64,000 bases of DNA from Shewanella intestini (lineage in GTDB: Bacteria; Pseudomonadota; Gammaproteobacteria; Enterobacterales; Shewanellaceae): NCBI RefSeq assembly GCF_018221465.1, contig NZ_JAAIKR010000016.1:1-64000 (forward strand). The letters run 5' to 3'. A model generated the notes under the pieces. It had not been told where the DNA came from, ran no database searches, and saw nothing but the letters and a program-made list of their open reading frames with translations. The position numbers were made by a program, and so were the translations under genes. This document shows positions 19,471 through 29,991 of this stretch, piece by piece. The first letter of the stretch is position 1, and each line of letters starts with the position of its first letter.

Positions 19471-20850
19471 CTATTTGGCCGCAATAGCCGCAATCAATTT
19501 CTGGTGAATGCCGTTAAAGCCACCGTTGCTCATTACCACAATGGTGTCACCATGGTGAACCTGCGCACTCACTTGGCTAACAATAGTATCAATGTTGTTT
19601 TGCACCACGACTGGCATAACCGCGCGTGTCATACTCGCGGCGATATCCCAATCAACATTACCGGCTTGATACAACCAAACTCGGTCAGCAAGCTTTAATG
19701 AATTGGCTAATGTGTCTTTGTGAACACCCCGTTTCATGGTGTTTGAACGCGGCTCTAACACCACAATCACTTTACCGCCCCCCACTTTAGCGCGTAAACC
19801 GTTTAAGGTGGTTTCAATGGCGGTGGGATGATGCGCAAAGTCATCATAAATCGCCACACCATTAACCGTATCAAGCAGTTCCATACGACGTTTTGGCGGG
19901 ACAAATTTAGTTAATGCTTCAATGGCAAGTTCAGGTGTTACCCCAACATGTCTGGCTGCTGCAATGGCCATAATGGCATTTTCAATATTGTGCTGACCAA
20001 TTAAGTCCCACAATAATATACCTTGAGATTGACCGTTAAATAACACTTCAAACTCATGCCCATCGTCAGCAATAGTACGGCTTTGCCAACCTTGGTTGTT
20101 ATCGTGTTCGCGGCTGTAAGTTTCTTGCTCACTCCAACAGCCCGTCTCAATCACCAACTTCACGGCATCAGCATCTTTAGGCCAAATCACTTTTCCTTCA
20201 CCTGGCACGGTGCGAATAACATGGTGAAACTGGCGCTGAATGTCTGCTAAGTCACAAAAGATATCGGCATGGTCAAACTCAAGATTATTAATCACTAACG
20301 TGCGCGGGCGGTAATGCACAAACTTAGAGCGCTTATCAAAAAATGCACTGTCATATTCATCGGCTTCCACCACAAAAAAGGGAGAGTGACCTAAACGCGC
20401 TGACACGCCAAAATTTTGCGGCACGCCGCCAATTAAGAAACCAGGCTCATAACCACACGAATCTAAAATCCACGCTAACATGCTAGAGGTTGAGGTTTTA
20501 CCATGAGTGCCCGACACCGCTAATACCCAACGCTGCGGTAAAATATGTTCGGCTAAAAATTGGGGGCCAGAGGTATAGTTAATGCCACGGTTTAATACCG
20601 CTTCAACACACGGATTACCGCGACTCATGGCGTTGCCAATGACCACGATATCGGGTTGATCGATGCCTTCTTTTCCTAATTGGCTTGGGTCAAACCCTTG
20701 AATAAGGCTAATGCCTTGCTCTTGAAGCTGGGTACTCATTGGCGGGTACACATTCGCGTCGCTGCCCGTCACCTTGTGTCCTTCAGCTCTAGCTAATAGG
20801 GCAAGTCCGCCCATAAAAGTGCCACAAATCCCTAAAATGTGTACGTGCAT
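19471..20850 (-). CDS. mpl: UDP-N-acetylmuramate:tripeptide ligase Mpl
   Basis: A 459-residue Mur-ligase family enzyme. N-terminal [21 protein letters not shown] (residues 7-27) binds [11 protein letters not shown] at 114-121 is the ATP loop, and [10 protein letters not shown] and [14 protein letters not shown] lie in the C-terminal half. Mpl reattaches the L-Ala-gamma-D-Glu-meso-DAP tripeptide to UDP-MurNAc in murein recycling. This order of motifs (GICGT rather than GIGG in MurC) separates it from MurC. AAAGAGC precedes the ATG. First gene of the mpl-ubiX-hpt run. Confidence 0.93.
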   Translation of the reverse strand: MHVHILGICGTFMGGLALLARAEGHKVTGSDANVYPPMSTQLQEQGISLIQGFDPSQLGKEGIDQPDIVVIGNAMSRGNPCVEAVLNRGINYTSGPQFLAEHILPQRWVLAVSGTHGKTSTSSMLAWILDSCGYEPGFLIGGVPQNFGVSARLGHSPFFVVEADEYDSAFFDKRSKFVHYRPRTLVINNLEFDHADIFCDLADIQRQFHHVIRTVPGEGKVIWPKDADAVKLVIETGCWSEQETYSREHDNNQGWQSRTIADDGHEFEVLFNGQSQGILLWDLIGQHNIENAIMAIAAARHVGVTPELAIEALTKFVPPKRRMELLDTVNGVAIYDDFAHHPTAIETTLNGLRAKVGGGKVIVVLEPRSNTMKRGVHKDTLANSLKLADRVWLYQAGNVDWDIAASMTRAVMPVVVQNNIDTIVSQVSAQVHHGDTIVVMSNGGFNGIHQKLIAAIAAK

Positions 20851-21020
20851 GACAATGCTCTTTATTCAAAAAATACTGATAGGCCATTCTAATCTAACTA
20901 CGCGGTTAATGTCAGTTAACTGCTCGCACTGAACAGGAATTTTGTTAGCTTTAACAAGATTGTATCGCTAAGCCCTAACATATTGGCTCATCAGGGAGTC
21001 AATACTCATACCAAAAACAA

Positions 21021-21056
21021 AAAAATGCCTGTTAGTAACAACTGACAGGCATTTTT
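21021..21056. terminator. Terminator of the M13 peptidase gene
   Basis: AAAAATGCCTGTTAGT and ACTGACAGGCATTTTT form a stem (one G-U type pair) with T-runs on both strands, about 50 bases past the peptidase stop. Confidence 0.85.
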
Positions 21057-21104
21057 ATTTGACTTGTTATTGAGTGAATAAACACTAACTCACCGCAATC
21101 ACCA

Positions 21105-23189
21105 TTACCAAATTTTAACGCGTTTTTCAGGTGCAACATACATTGCATCACCTGGTTTTACGTTAAATGCTTTATAAAACGCTGGCGTGTTAGATAACGG
21201 ACCTAAAGTACGGAACTTCTCAGGTGAATGTGGATCGGTTGCCACTTGGTTACGCAATGAGGCTTCTTTAATTTTAGAGCGCCAAATTTGGGTAAAACCA
21301 ATAAAGAAGCGTTGATCACCTGTTAAGCCATCAATCACTGGCGCAGGTTTACCGTGTAATGATTTTTTGTACGCACGATAAGCAATGGTCACCCCTGAAA
21401 GATCACCAATGTTTTCGCCTAGTGTCAGCTTGCCGTTCACGTTTAAGTCATCAAACACCGCATAACCGTCAAATTGTTCTACCAATTGTTTAGCTCGTGC
21501 AGAAAATTCTTTAAAATCTTGCTTGGTCCACCAGTCACGCATGTTACCGTCACCGTCAAACTTAGCACCTTGGTCATCAAAACCATGGCCCATTTCATGG
21601 CCAATAACAGCACCAATACCACCATAATTTACCGCGTCATCAGCGTTAGGGTTAAAGAAAGGCGCTTGTAAAATAGCCGCTGGGAACACAATTTCATTTT
21701 GCACAGGGTTATAATATGCGTTCACAGTTTGAGGTGTCATGTCCCATTCCCATTTACGGATTGGTCCGGCTAAGCGTTCAAGTTCTTTCTTATGACGAAA
21801 GGCATTTGCACGTTTGCTATTGGCAAACAATTCGTTACCTTTAATCGTCAACTGGTCATAATTTTCCCAGCGCTCTGGATAACCCACTTTAGGGGTAAAT
21901 TTAGCCAGCTTTTTCTTGGTGGCCGCTTTTGTGACGTCGCTCATCCATTCTAAATCGTCAACACTATCCACGTAAGCATTGCGCAGGTTTTCAACCAATT
22001 GCTGCATACGCTTTTTAGATTCAGGCTTAAATTGTTGCTGAACATACTCTTGACCAACCGCTTCACCTAATACGCTGTTTACCAGCGCAACACCGCGCTT
22101 CCAACGCGGAGTAATGGTGTCTTGACCACGCATTTTCTTAGAGTAGAACTCAAAGTTGGCTTGATCAATTGCAGGGGTGAGTTTGGTTGCTGCGTGGTTT
22201 AGTACCTGCCATTGTAGGTAGGTTTTCCAAGTATCAAGGTCAGTATTAGCAATAAGATCGCTCAAACCTTTAACGTAACTGGGTTGGTTAAGAATAATGG
22301 TTTTCTTTTCACCTAAACCTAAAGCGGTTAAATACTTTTTCCAATCAATATTCGGTGCCAGCTTAGCTAAGTCTTTAACCGTGTATGCATTGTAGCTTTT
22401 TTCAATATTGCGGTTTTCAACAATGCTCCAGTTTTGTTTCGCCATCGCTGTTTCTAACGTCATGATTTTTTGCGCACTGGCTTTAGGTTCAGCAAAACCG
22501 GCTAACGAATACATGTTTTCTACATGCGTAACAAATGCCTTGCGAATACTTTCAAAACGCGGCTGTTTGTTAAAGTAGTAATCTTTTTCAGGCAAGCTTA
22601 AACCACTTTGAGTCAGAAATGCGCTGTAACGATTAGCGTCTTTAAAGTCGACTTCAACATAAAATGTTAAAGGTGAGCCGTCACCCTGTACTTGGCTATG
22701 CCCAAAGTAAGTTGCTAAGTCAGCTTTATTTTTAATTGCGGCAATGGCGTTGAGTTCACCTTTAATCGGCGTCACACCTAATTGATTAAGCGTATCAACG
22801 TCCATATATGAACGGTAAAGATCTGCGACTTTTTGCTCGTTACTGCCTGGCGTTAAGTTAGGCGTAGCGGCTAGGGTGTCAATAATGTGTTTCACATCAC
22901 GGTAAGATTTTTCATTTAAATCGGAAAAAGCCCCGGTACGAGTGCGGTCATTTGGGATCGTCGCTTTATTAATCCAAGCGCCATTCACATAAGAATAAAA
23001 GTCGTCTTGTGGACGCACGTTTTTGTCAAAGTTGGTAAAATCGATACCTGAGCTAAGTTGTTGTTGCACAGCAACAGCAGCTTTGTTTTTTGCAAGCGGG
23101 GCTGTGTTAGGAATGGCGGTGTCACTATTACATGCACTGAGCCCAAGGATAACGGAAGCACATAAGCCACCAACGATAAATTTGTTCAT
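21105..23189 (-). CDS. M13-family zinc metallopeptidase, lipoprotein
   Basis: A 694-residue neprilysin-like (PepO) peptidase. The N-terminus MNKFIVGGLCASVILGLSAC has a lipobox LSAC, so it is predicted to be lipidated at Cys19 and anchored at a membrane, facing the periplasm. Zinc motif HEMGH at 531-535 with the third ligand Glu592 in GENIGDLSG, plus the substrate-binding NAYYNPVQNEIVFPAAIL. Ends VKIW, as M13 enzymes usually end in a W-containing tail. AAGGGC lies before the ATG. It stands alone between its own terminator and a gene-free stretch. Confidence 0.92.
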   Translation of the reverse strand: MNKFIVGGLCASVILGLSACNSDTAIPNTAPLAKNKAAVAVQQQLSSGIDFTNFDKNVRPQDDFYSYVNGAWINKATIPNDRTRTGAFSDLNEKSYRDVKHIIDTLAATPNLTPGSNEQKVADLYRSYMDVDTLNQLGVTPIKGELNAIAAIKNKADLATYFGHSQVQGDGSPLTFYVEVDFKDANRYSAFLTQSGLSLPEKDYYFNKQPRFESIRKAFVTHVENMYSLAGFAEPKASAQKIMTLETAMAKQNWSIVENRNIEKSYNAYTVKDLAKLAPNIDWKKYLTALGLGEKKTIILNQPSYVKGLSDLIANTDLDTWKTYLQWQVLNHAATKLTPAIDQANFEFYSKKMRGQDTITPRWKRGVALVNSVLGEAVGQEYVQQQFKPESKKRMQQLVENLRNAYVDSVDDLEWMSDVTKAATKKKLAKFTPKVGYPERWENYDQLTIKGNELFANSKRANAFRHKKELERLAGPIRKWEWDMTPQTVNAYYNPVQNEIVFPAAILQAPFFNPNADDAVNYGGIGAVIGHEMGHGFDDQGAKFDGDGNMRDWWTKQDFKEFSARAKQLVEQFDGYAVFDDLNVNGKLTLGENIGDLSGVTIAYRAYKKSLHGKPAPVIDGLTGDQRFFIGFTQIWRSKIKEASLRNQVATDPHSPEKFRTLGPLSNTPAFYKAFNVKPGDAMYVAPEKRVKIW

Positions 23190-23431
23190 TTTAGCCCTTT
23201 TAGATAATCATCTTTATAGTTCAAAAGTCGCCTTTAACACGTAGAGTAGCAATTTTGGCTACCACTCCGTTTTTTAGCGAGCCCATTTAGCTCAAATAAT
23301 GCTAAATGACTTAAGACCGTTCTCATTTTCAGTTTAACGATGTGCCGTTAAAAAAATTAACAATACTGCATTTACTGTAACCGCCAAGGCTGAGTAGTAA
23401 AAGTTAACGATTATTCATCATTGTTCGCTAA

Positions 23432-23454
23432 TGCATGCTTGTAGCAAGCATGCA
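23432..23454. repeat. Perfect 10-bp inverted repeat with TAG loop
   Basis: TGCATGCTTG and CAAGCATGCA face each other around TAG. There is no T-run, and it lies about 240 bases upstream of the M13 peptidase start. Function unknown. Confidence 0.8.
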
Positions 23455-23741
23455 GTAAACCACGAGAAATTTCCCCTAAAGAAGCGGGAGATGTAAAAGC
23501 AATGCATCAATGTGGAACAAGAAGCAAGATTGTTTTTCTATGATTTTACGATGCGGTTGTTGCGTCAAAACGATTCATAAAACAAAACAACATGAGTTTA
23601 CATGAGGTAAATTTGCCAACATTAAGCGCCCCTTGAGAGGTTGTCCTTAATCAAGATGACACAATCAATTTGATAGACGAATAACTGCTTTATTTTAATA
23701 CTGTATTTCCTCCCCGCTGTATCTATATGTCAAACGTCAAA

Positions 23742-23767
23742 GTGAAGGTGAAGGTGAAGGTGAAGGT
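23742..23767. repeat. 6-bp tandem array GTGAAG, four units
   Basis: Four consecutive GTGAAG units in non-coding DNA, about 150 bases past the stop of the minus-strand hydroxylase gene. Confidence 0.85.
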
Positions 23768-23915
23768 CATAACGGTAAAGTATTACGCGATGCAGTGTCT
23801 ACTGTTATTGGGGGTTACCAAACCGCTTGTTCACTTAAATAAAATGCTGTTACGTCTTACGAAAAAGCCATTAGGTAACCATTGTTAACGTCGATGATAG
23901 TTCCTCCTGACAGCG

Positions 23916-24596
23916 TCAAATTTGTGCAAATTGACGAATTAAGTTGTGATAAACATGATGCAAATTATCAAGCTCAGATCGATCCGTTTGACCGGCGGCT
24001 ATCAATGCTTGAATCGATTGATCAAGTTGATATAAGTTTTGCCTTAACGCTGAATCTGCCACCATACTTTGCATCCATGAAATTGCCGCAACTCGTTCAC
24101 CACGGGTCACCGCAGTCACTTTGTGCAAGCTGCTTGATGGATACACCACCGCATAGCCGGCAGGCAGTTTTATCGACTGCTCACCAAATTCAGTGGCAAT
24201 AATTAACTCGCCACCGTCATATTCCTCAGGTTCACTGAGAAACACCGTCATTGACACGTCGCTACGCAACACCACTTGAGTGTCAGGAATACGCATGACG
24301 GCGGCATCAACATGAAAGCCATATTCTTGTGATTGAGCATAACGGTTAAAACAAGGTGGAAAAATTTGCTGCGGTAAGGCTGCTGACACTACCTTTGGCG
24401 TGCTGCCCACTTTCGCAAGCAATTGATTAGCCAACTGCTGCACTTTAGGATCGCTTGCCAACGCTTGACCATTTTGTTTAACTGAAGCGGCCATCCCCAT
24501 GGCGGTTTTCTTGCCATCTTCCCAAGTGACATTTTGTAAAGTTTTACGGTACAAAGCCACGTCTTGTTTTGACAACATTTGCTCAATCACAATCAT
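23916..24596 (-). CDS. ybiX: Fe(II)/2-oxoglutarate PKHD-type hydroxylase (YbiX/PiuC)
   Basis: A 226-residue dioxygenase. The iron triad is visible as GFHVDAAVM (HxD) and SSSLHKVTAVTRGERVAAISW (distal His, then the 2-oxoglutarate Arg). The opening MIVIEQMLSKQDV and NPPCFNRYA-type segment fit the PiuC/YbiX family, which is regularly encoded next to catecholate siderophore receptors; its substrate is not established. It starts 50 bases after the stop of the receptor gene on the same strand, so the two probably form one iron-regulated operon. No strong ribosome site is visible. Confidence 0.88.
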   Translation of the reverse strand: MIVIEQMLSKQDVALYRKTLQNVTWEDGKKTAMGMAASVKQNGQALASDPKVQQLANQLLAKVGSTPKVVSAALPQQIFPPCFNRYAQSQEYGFHVDAAVMRIPDTQVVLRSDVSMTVFLSEPEEYDGGELIIATEFGEQSIKLPAGYAVVYPSSSLHKVTAVTRGERVAAISWMQSMVADSALRQNLYQLDQSIQALIAAGQTDRSELDNLHHVYHNLIRQFAQI

Positions 24597-24646
24597 AAAA
24601 TACTCAACTTAATTCATTGTTATGCTGATATCAGTTTACTGACAGC

Positions 24647-27004
24647 TTAAAACTCGTAGGTTGCTGATAATCTAGCATTTCTTGCATCACCTAAATACAT
24701 AAATGAGCCAGAACGGTACGCTGCAGTGAAGTACTCTTCATCTAACACGTTGCCCACATTTAAGCGAAATGTCAGTGACTCGGTGGCATTATAATTAGCA
24801 AACAAGTCAACCACTTGGTAGTTAGGTACCACAATGGAGTAACGACCGTTGTCAACGTCGTACCCTGCTGCTGTATCAGGTTGTCCACCATACATTTCAC
24901 CTTGATAGGTATAACCTGCACCAACCACAAATGTATCATTAAGTTGATAACGTAACTGCAAATACGCACTTTCATCAGCAAAGTTACTTAATGCTAAACC
25001 AATGGTTTCTTCATTGAATGAAGCTAAGATTTCTGAGTCCATAATGGCGGCTGAAAATTGTAAACTCAGCGCCGGGGTAATATTACCTACCATGCCAAAT
25101 TCAATCCCTTTTACACGGTTTTTACCGGTATTTAAGGTGCCTAGGGTTGAGTAACTGTCGCCCACACTTTCCATTACATCACTTTTGGTTATTTGAAATA
25201 CCGATGCGGTGAACATCAGGTTATCTTCAAACATCATCCATTTTGTACCCAGCTCCATGTTTTCAACATGCTCAGGGTCTGCCACACTAGCTTGTTCTTG
25301 AGTACCACATACACCACCGTAGCCACAGCTTGCGCCTAAGTCTGACTCCCCCCCGTTAATGTTGGTGGCCGTGCTGTAATTAGCATAAATATTGCCGTTG
25401 TCGGTAATGCTGTATACCAAACCGACATGGCCGTTATACAAGGTGTCGTCATACTTATATAAGATGTCACCATTGCGCGAGCTTGACGTATCATTTTCAT
25501 AATCAAAACTATCTTGTCTTACGCCGAAGAACAGCTCTAATTCATCAGTTAACGCCACGGTATCCATAAAGTAGGCCGAAATCGTGTTAATTTGATACTC
25601 AGCGTCATTGATACCTTTGGTATAGCTGCGCCCCATTAACTTATCGATATCATCAACGACATTGCCATTGCCATCTAAAATACAGTACGCGCCAGCATCA
25701 CCACGACGACCTGCGGTAATACAGTTAGTGTCGTTCGCATTCACAATGTCATACACGCCGTTATCCACTTGTTGATCGGTATATTCCAAACCAAAAACAA
25801 ACTTGTTTTGCATACCAAGTAGTTGGGTATCCCAAAATAGGTTGAATTGAGTGCTGAAGTAATCAACGTCTTGATTACCTTGGTGAGTACTTAAGGTTAA
25901 AGTGTTTGCCCCTGGTGCATCTAAGTCTGTCGCACTGCGCGTGGTGCCACGTACACCGGTGGTGATATAACCGTTTTCGGTATGGCCAACTCGCGTTGCA
26001 TTATAAAAAGTAAGGTTGTCAGCAATGTTATATTCAGTGCGTAAGGTAAAGGTTTGTACTTTTGAGTCTAAAAAGTCTGAGTCTTGGGCATAAACTGGAA
26101 TATCAGCAATAGGCTCACGGGTGCTTTGATCAAAATAACTGCCCAGATCGGCCACGTCGTTTGCATCAAGATAATAACCGTCAGCAATAAATGACAAGTC
26201 TTGGGTCGGTTCATAAACGGCCGATAACTGCACGCCTTTACGCTCGCGGGTAATGCCCTCACGCCCAGGTTTGTCTTCTTTAGCCAACAAACCATTAATA
26301 CGCAGACCAACAGTGGCAGACACGCCATGGTTGTAATCCACGGTCAGTCGGCTGTGATCATCCGTCCCTAGCGCTAAATCCACTCGGCCTAAGTTATACG
26401 ATGTTGACGCTTTTTTGGTGACACTGTTAACCGCTCCCCCAGATGAACCACGTCCTGCAAATGTTGAGCTTGGGCCTTTAGTAATTTCTACCGCTTCAGT
26501 TGCAAAGCTCTCACGCGTTGTCATACCTGGGTCACGAAGACCATCAACAAATACGTCACTGCGCGCTTCATGGCCACGAATAATGTATCGGTCACCAAAG
26601 GCATTACCATTTTCACCCGTACCAAGTGTCACACCGGCTTGGGCAGACAAAATATCTTTTAAATCTGTTTTACCTGACTCTTGAATTTGGTCTTGAGTTA
26701 ATACGGTGATCACCTGGGGGGTATCAATAAGGTCAGCGACACGGCGTATATCACCCGAGGATTGATTAAAGTAAACAGAGCTTTTTACTCCGTGTACTTT
26801 TATTCTTTCAATGGCTTCTGCTGATTGATTTTTTTCACATTCTATTCCACTAACTTCAACATTACAGGCTTCATTTACCGCTGCGTTGGCTGTTGTTTTC
26901 TCTGTCGTTTCAGCCTGCGAAGCAAAAACTGGTGCACCAAATACCAGCGCGGCGGCGACGGCTTGTGCGCCTAGAGATGTGTTTTTATATTGTGCTCGTT
27001 TCAT
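24647..27004 (-). CDS. fiu: TonB-dependent catecholate siderophore receptor, Fiu-like
   Basis: A 785-residue receptor from the ATG at 27004, with AAGGACAG upstream. The longer frame to 27058 is unlikely: from MKRAQYKNTSLGAQAVAAALVFGAPVFA the protein has a normal signal peptide cleaved near residue 31. Plug motifs: DTPQVITVLTQDQIQESGKTDLKDIL, FVDGLRDPGMTTRESFATEAVEITKGPSSTFAGRGSSGG split over the usual plug strands. The C-terminus ends RLSATYEF. Pairing with a ybiX homologue, as in E. coli fiu-ybiX, supports ferric catecholate uptake. A Fur-like box lies 67-85 bases before the start codon. Confidence 0.88.
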   Translation of the reverse strand: MKRAQYKNTSLGAQAVAAALVFGAPVFASQAETTEKTTANAAVNEACNVEVSGIECEKNQSAEAIERIKVHGVKSSVYFNQSSGDIRRVADLIDTPQVITVLTQDQIQESGKTDLKDILSAQAGVTLGTGENGNAFGDRYIIRGHEARSDVFVDGLRDPGMTTRESFATEAVEITKGPSSTFAGRGSSGGAVNSVTKKASTSYNLGRVDLALGTDDHSRLTVDYNHGVSATVGLRINGLLAKEDKPGREGITRERKGVQLSAVYEPTQDLSFIADGYYLDANDVADLGSYFDQSTREPIADIPVYAQDSDFLDSKVQTFTLRTEYNIADNLTFYNATRVGHTENGYITTGVRGTTRSATDLDAPGANTLTLSTHQGNQDVDYFSTQFNLFWDTQLLGMQNKFVFGLEYTDQQVDNGVYDIVNANDTNCITAGRRGDAGAYCILDGNGNVVDDIDKLMGRSYTKGINDAEYQINTISAYFMDTVALTDELELFFGVRQDSFDYENDTSSSRNGDILYKYDDTLYNGHVGLVYSITDNGNIYANYSTATNINGGESDLGASCGYGGVCGTQEQASVADPEHVENMELGTKWMMFEDNLMFTASVFQITKSDVMESVGDSYSTLGTLNTGKNRVKGIEFGMVGNITPALSLQFSAAIMDSEILASFNEETIGLALSNFADESAYLQLRYQLNDTFVVGAGYTYQGEMYGGQPDTAAGYDVDNGRYSIVVPNYQVVDLFANYNATESLTFRLNVGNVLDEEYFTAAYRSGSFMYLGDARNARLSATYEF

Positions 27005-27070
27005 TTTCCGAACTGTCCTTTGTTGTGAATATATTAACGTTCGGCCGAATACTAACAATTATTTAACTTA

Positions 27071-27089
27071 AATGTAAATAGTTATCATT
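27071..27089. promoter_or_regulatory. Candidate Fur box
   Basis: On the minus strand AATGATAACTATTTACATT. Against the 7-1-7 consensus (TGATAAT-N-ATTATCA) I count 11 of 14 matches. It is placed upstream of the fiu-like receptor and ybiX. Confidence 0.55.
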
Positions 27090-27353
27090 TAGGTTTGCAT
27101 TCGTATCAATAACCTATGGTTGAGTTTTATAGATGTCGCACAGAACTAATTAGCTAGTTGTGCACCACATAAAAAGGCAAATAAAACAGGCTAAATTATC
27201 GCCGATAATGACAAGCTAGATTGCTTAAGAGGATTATTTATTACTGAATAGAAATATGAAGTTACAAGGACACACAGGTATTAGATAAATAGCAATTTTA
27301 CCAAAATATGATTTGGTAAAATTGCACGATTAACAAGTTAATTTACGATAAAG
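27090..27353. other. Spacer with a perfect AT-rich hairpin
   Basis: GCAATTTTACCAAA (27292-27305) and TTTGGTAAAATTGC (27312-27325) pair over 14 bp around a 6-base loop, 29 bases after the gloA2 stop. It has no strong T-run but probably marks the end of the gloA2 transcript. The rest holds the receptor promoter and nothing else I can name. Confidence 0.5.
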
Positions 27354-27737
27354 TTAACGTTCATAAAGCTCTAATGGTAACCCATCTGGGTCGCTAAAAA
27401 AGCAAAAGCGTTTGTTGGTGTATTCATCAATTCGAATCGGCTCTAGGGCTACTTGCTGTTGCTCAAGATGGGCAATCACCGCTTCAATGTCATCCACTTT
27501 AAATGCTAAATGACGCAACCCTTGTGCTTCTGGATAGCTTGGTCTGGCTGGAGAGTCAGGAATAGAAAACAGTTCAATTTGGCTACCATCAGGTAAAGCC
27601 AAATCTAATTTATAGGAACGCCTTGGCGCACGATAATGCTCAGCAATCACCTTGAAGCCTAATATTTGGGTATAAAAGTGCTTCGACACTAGATAGTCAT
27701 TACAAATAATTGCTACATGATGAATGCCATTAAACAT
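27354..27737 (-). CDS. gloA2: VOC-family metalloenzyme GloA2 (YaeR-like)
   Basis: A 127-residue vicinal-oxygen-chelate protein: MFNGIHHVAIICNDYLVSK, YKLDLALPDGSQIELFSIP, LRHLAFKVDDIEAVI and FFSDPDGLPLELYE. The metal ligands of the fold are visible as H(HVAI), E(LFS), H(LAF) and E(LYE). It matches the SMU-like/YaeR lyase family in size; its substrate is not known, and glyoxalase activity is only presumed. I start it at the ATG at 27737; an upstream in-frame start at 27809 would translate through a terminator hairpin. That hairpin lies about 25 bases before the chosen start. Confidence 0.83.
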   Translation of the reverse strand: MFNGIHHVAIICNDYLVSKHFYTQILGFKVIAEHYRAPRRSYKLDLALPDGSQIELFSIPDSPARPSYPEAQGLRHLAFKVDDIEAVIAHLEQQQVALEPIRIDEYTNKRFCFFSDPDGLPLELYER

Positions 27738-27754
27738 AGTGCCTCGGTATTTAC

Positions 27755-27800
27755 ACGTAAAAAACAAACCCTGATAAATGACTCTATCAGGGTTTGTTAT
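27755..27800 (-). terminator. Strong intrinsic terminator immediately upstream of gloA2
   Basis: AACAAACCCTGATA (27763-27776) pairs perfectly with TATCAGGGTTTGTT (27785-27798) around an 8-base loop. On the minus strand it is followed by TTTT (27762-27759) joined to the TT of the stem. It points toward gloA2 and ends about 21 bases before its ATG, with no gene behind it. Confidence 0.75.
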
Positions 27801-28398
27801 CAAGCTCACCAGTTTATGGCAGCTTTTGTTAGCCTAGTTATAAGCATGGTGATTAACCATCGCACTTATTTCTATACTCCAACTTCGGCGCCGTCATTGC
27901 GCTCATGCCAAGACGACGTCTGGCAAGTTTTATTTTACACTTGTTTAAAAGCAGTATGATTGCCGTTGTAATAGCAGGTAGACTCAAACGCCGCCTTGTT
28001 TATCCATTATCCTTGCCGTTGAAATTCATTAACGAGTCATAAAATATCAACACGGCCAATTTTTACTTTATTTAAAATAATAACAAAATGGTGCCGTTTT
28101 CAATCGTTTGCTTTCCTAATAAAAAGGGAGGTGCGACTAGGCTAATCAAGCGTTACAACACCAACATTTAAGCCACATAACATCAACAAACCACCGTAAA
28201 TAAACAGATAAAACGGCCCATTATTTTTTTACTACCGAATCAAACTGTCTTTATTGATCAAATTATAAAAATAAAATTTGTTAACTCGGTAAAAAAATAC
28301 GTCCAATAATTTGAATACAATAATAGACATAAAAAATACATGGCTATTATTAATATTTTTTTAATCACTCTTAATTTTAATATTTAGGAACAGGGCAG
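27801..28398. other. Gene-free 600-base stretch upstream of gloA2 and the chemoreceptor
   Basis: No credible protein gene on either strand. The right half is very AT-rich and should contain the chemoreceptor promoter. The left half could encode a minus-strand RNA that ends at the terminator beside gloA2, but I see no tRNA or known RNA family. Confidence 0.45.
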
Positions 28399-29988
28399 AT
28401 GACCGCAAGTGAAAGGCTAGTAGGTGTAAACTCAACATTAATATCAATGACTGATCTTAACGGTGTCATTCAATACGCAAACCGAGATTTTATTACCATT
28501 AGTGGTTATTCTGAGAACGAGTTAATGAATCAAAACCATAACTTAGTTCGTCATCCAGACATGCCCAAAGCGGCATTTGCTGATTTATGGGCCACCATAA
28601 AAACCAATAAACCTTGGCAAGGTATCGTAAAAAACAAATGCAAAAATGGTGACTATTACTGGGTTGATGCTTACATTACTCCGGTGTTTGAAAACAACAT
28701 CAAAGTGGGTTATCAATCGGTAAGAAGCCGGCCGACAACAGCGCAAATATCTGCGGCACAAGGGCTTTATAAACAGCTCAATCAAGACCCCAATAAAACA
28801 ATTCCTAAACCTAATAAATTGTCCCAATTAAGCATTGCCACTAAGCTGCAAACCTTATTAGGTTTATTGTTTATTACTATATATGTGACCCTGTGGCATG
28901 AAGGAAAACTATTTAGTTTTGACCAATTCCATGTCATCAATAACCTGTGGACGCTAGCCTTATTTGGCGGCTTATTTTATGTAATCAACCAAGGGGTTAT
29001 CTCGCGTATAAACCGCTTAACCGACATCCTTAAACGTATGTCTACAGGTGATTTAACCGCCAATATCTCATCGTCAAAAGGTGATGAAATTGGCGAAACC
29101 ATCATGACTGCTAAAATGCTCCAAGGGCGTTTAAAAGCGATTATTGGTCGATTTGGTGAATCATCGGTTGGCTTAGTTAATGCCACCAGCACATTGTCAA
29201 AAACCAGCGCGGCAACCAAAGACAGTATGCAAGTACAACATGTTGACACCCAGCAGGCTACCAGTGCCATGCAAAGCATGAATAAAACCGTGGATGAAAT
29301 TGTTCATACCACGGCTAAAACATCTGAACTTGCAACCTCAGCAGATGCCGCCGCGCAAAATGGTAAAATGATGGTGCTGGCCACAAGAGACACTATTTTA
29401 GATTTATCAGAAAGCCTCAATGCCATTTCAGTGACCATTAGCTCACTGGCTGATGAATGCAAAAAAATTAAAGACACCACCGACTCGATCAGCAGTATTT
29501 CAGACCAAACCAATTTATTGGCCCTTAACGCCGCCATTGAAGCCGCCCGAGCCGGTGAAGCTGGTAGAGGCTTCGCCGTTGTTGCTGATGAAGTAAGAAC
29601 CCTTGCCAGTCGAACCCAAGAGTCGACCATTGAAATTGACTCAATGATCGAAGCGCTTGAACTTGGAAGCAGTAACGCGGTTGATGCTGTACAATTGGGC
29701 ATGAGTAAAGTGTCTGCTTCTGTTGAGCAAATTCAGCAAACCGAGAACGCCTTTTCAGAAATTGAAGCCTCCATTGTTGACTTAAACGACATGAATTTAC
29801 ACATTGCCAGTACCGCACAAACCCAGTCCAGTGTCGCCAATGAAGTTAACCAAAATGTGTCATCAATTAATACCCAATCACGCATTACGGCTGAGGGGGT
29901 TGTTGCACTAGAAAGCGATATTGCAGAGCTAACTAACATGTCGCAGTCGTTAAAACTGCAACTGTCGCAATACTCTTTAGGGGAATAA
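28399..29988 (+). CDS. Methyl-accepting chemotaxis protein with N-terminal PAS (Aer-like)
   Basis: A 529-residue chemoreceptor. Residues 10-115 form an Aer-type PAS domain ([47 protein letters not shown]). Two hydrophobic segments at about 150-165 and 180-200 form a membrane hairpin without a large periplasmic domain. A HAMP-like linker follows, then the signalling tip [20 protein letters not shown] and [17 protein letters not shown]. The architecture suggests sensing of redox or oxygen through a cytoplasmic PAS cofactor, as in Aer. AGGAACAGGG lies before the ATG. No CheR-binding pentapeptide at the C-terminus (SQYSLGE). Confidence 0.92.
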   Translation: MTASERLVGVNSTLISMTDLNGVIQYANRDFITISGYSENELMNQNHNLVRHPDMPKAAFADLWATIKTNKPWQGIVKNKCKNGDYYWVDAYITPVFENNIKVGYQSVRSRPTTAQISAAQGLYKQLNQDPNKTIPKPNKLSQLSIATKLQTLLGLLFITIYVTLWHEGKLFSFDQFHVINNLWTLALFGGLFYVINQGVISRINRLTDILKRMSTGDLTANISSSKGDEIGETIMTAKMLQGRLKAIIGRFGESSVGLVNATSTLSKTSAATKDSMQVQHVDTQQATSAMQSMNKTVDEIVHTTAKTSELATSADAAAQNGKMMVLATRDTILDLSESLNAISVTISSLADECKKIKDTTDSISSISDQTNLLALNAAIEAARAGEAGRGFAVVADEVRTLASRTQESTIEIDSMIEALELGSSNAVDAVQLGMSKVSASVEQIQQTENAFSEIEASIVDLNDMNLHIASTAQTQSSVANEVNQNVSSINTQSRITAEGVVALESDIAELTNMSQSLKLQLSQYSLGE

Positions 29989-29991
29989 ATT

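Larger units (their letters stand above)
23190..23915. other. Gene-free stretch with a palindrome and a 6-bp array
   Basis: No credible ORF in about 720 bases. It holds a perfect 10-bp stem with a 3-base loop (TGCATGCTTG-TAG-CAAGCATGCA, 23432-23454) and four tandem GTGAAG units (23742-23765). The promoter of the M13 peptidase must lie near its left edge. Confidence 0.6.

Noticed and set aside
29304-29702. 132-codon minus-strand ORF inside the chemoreceptor gene
   Set aside because: Shadow of the helical, Ala/Ser-rich chemoreceptor signalling domain.
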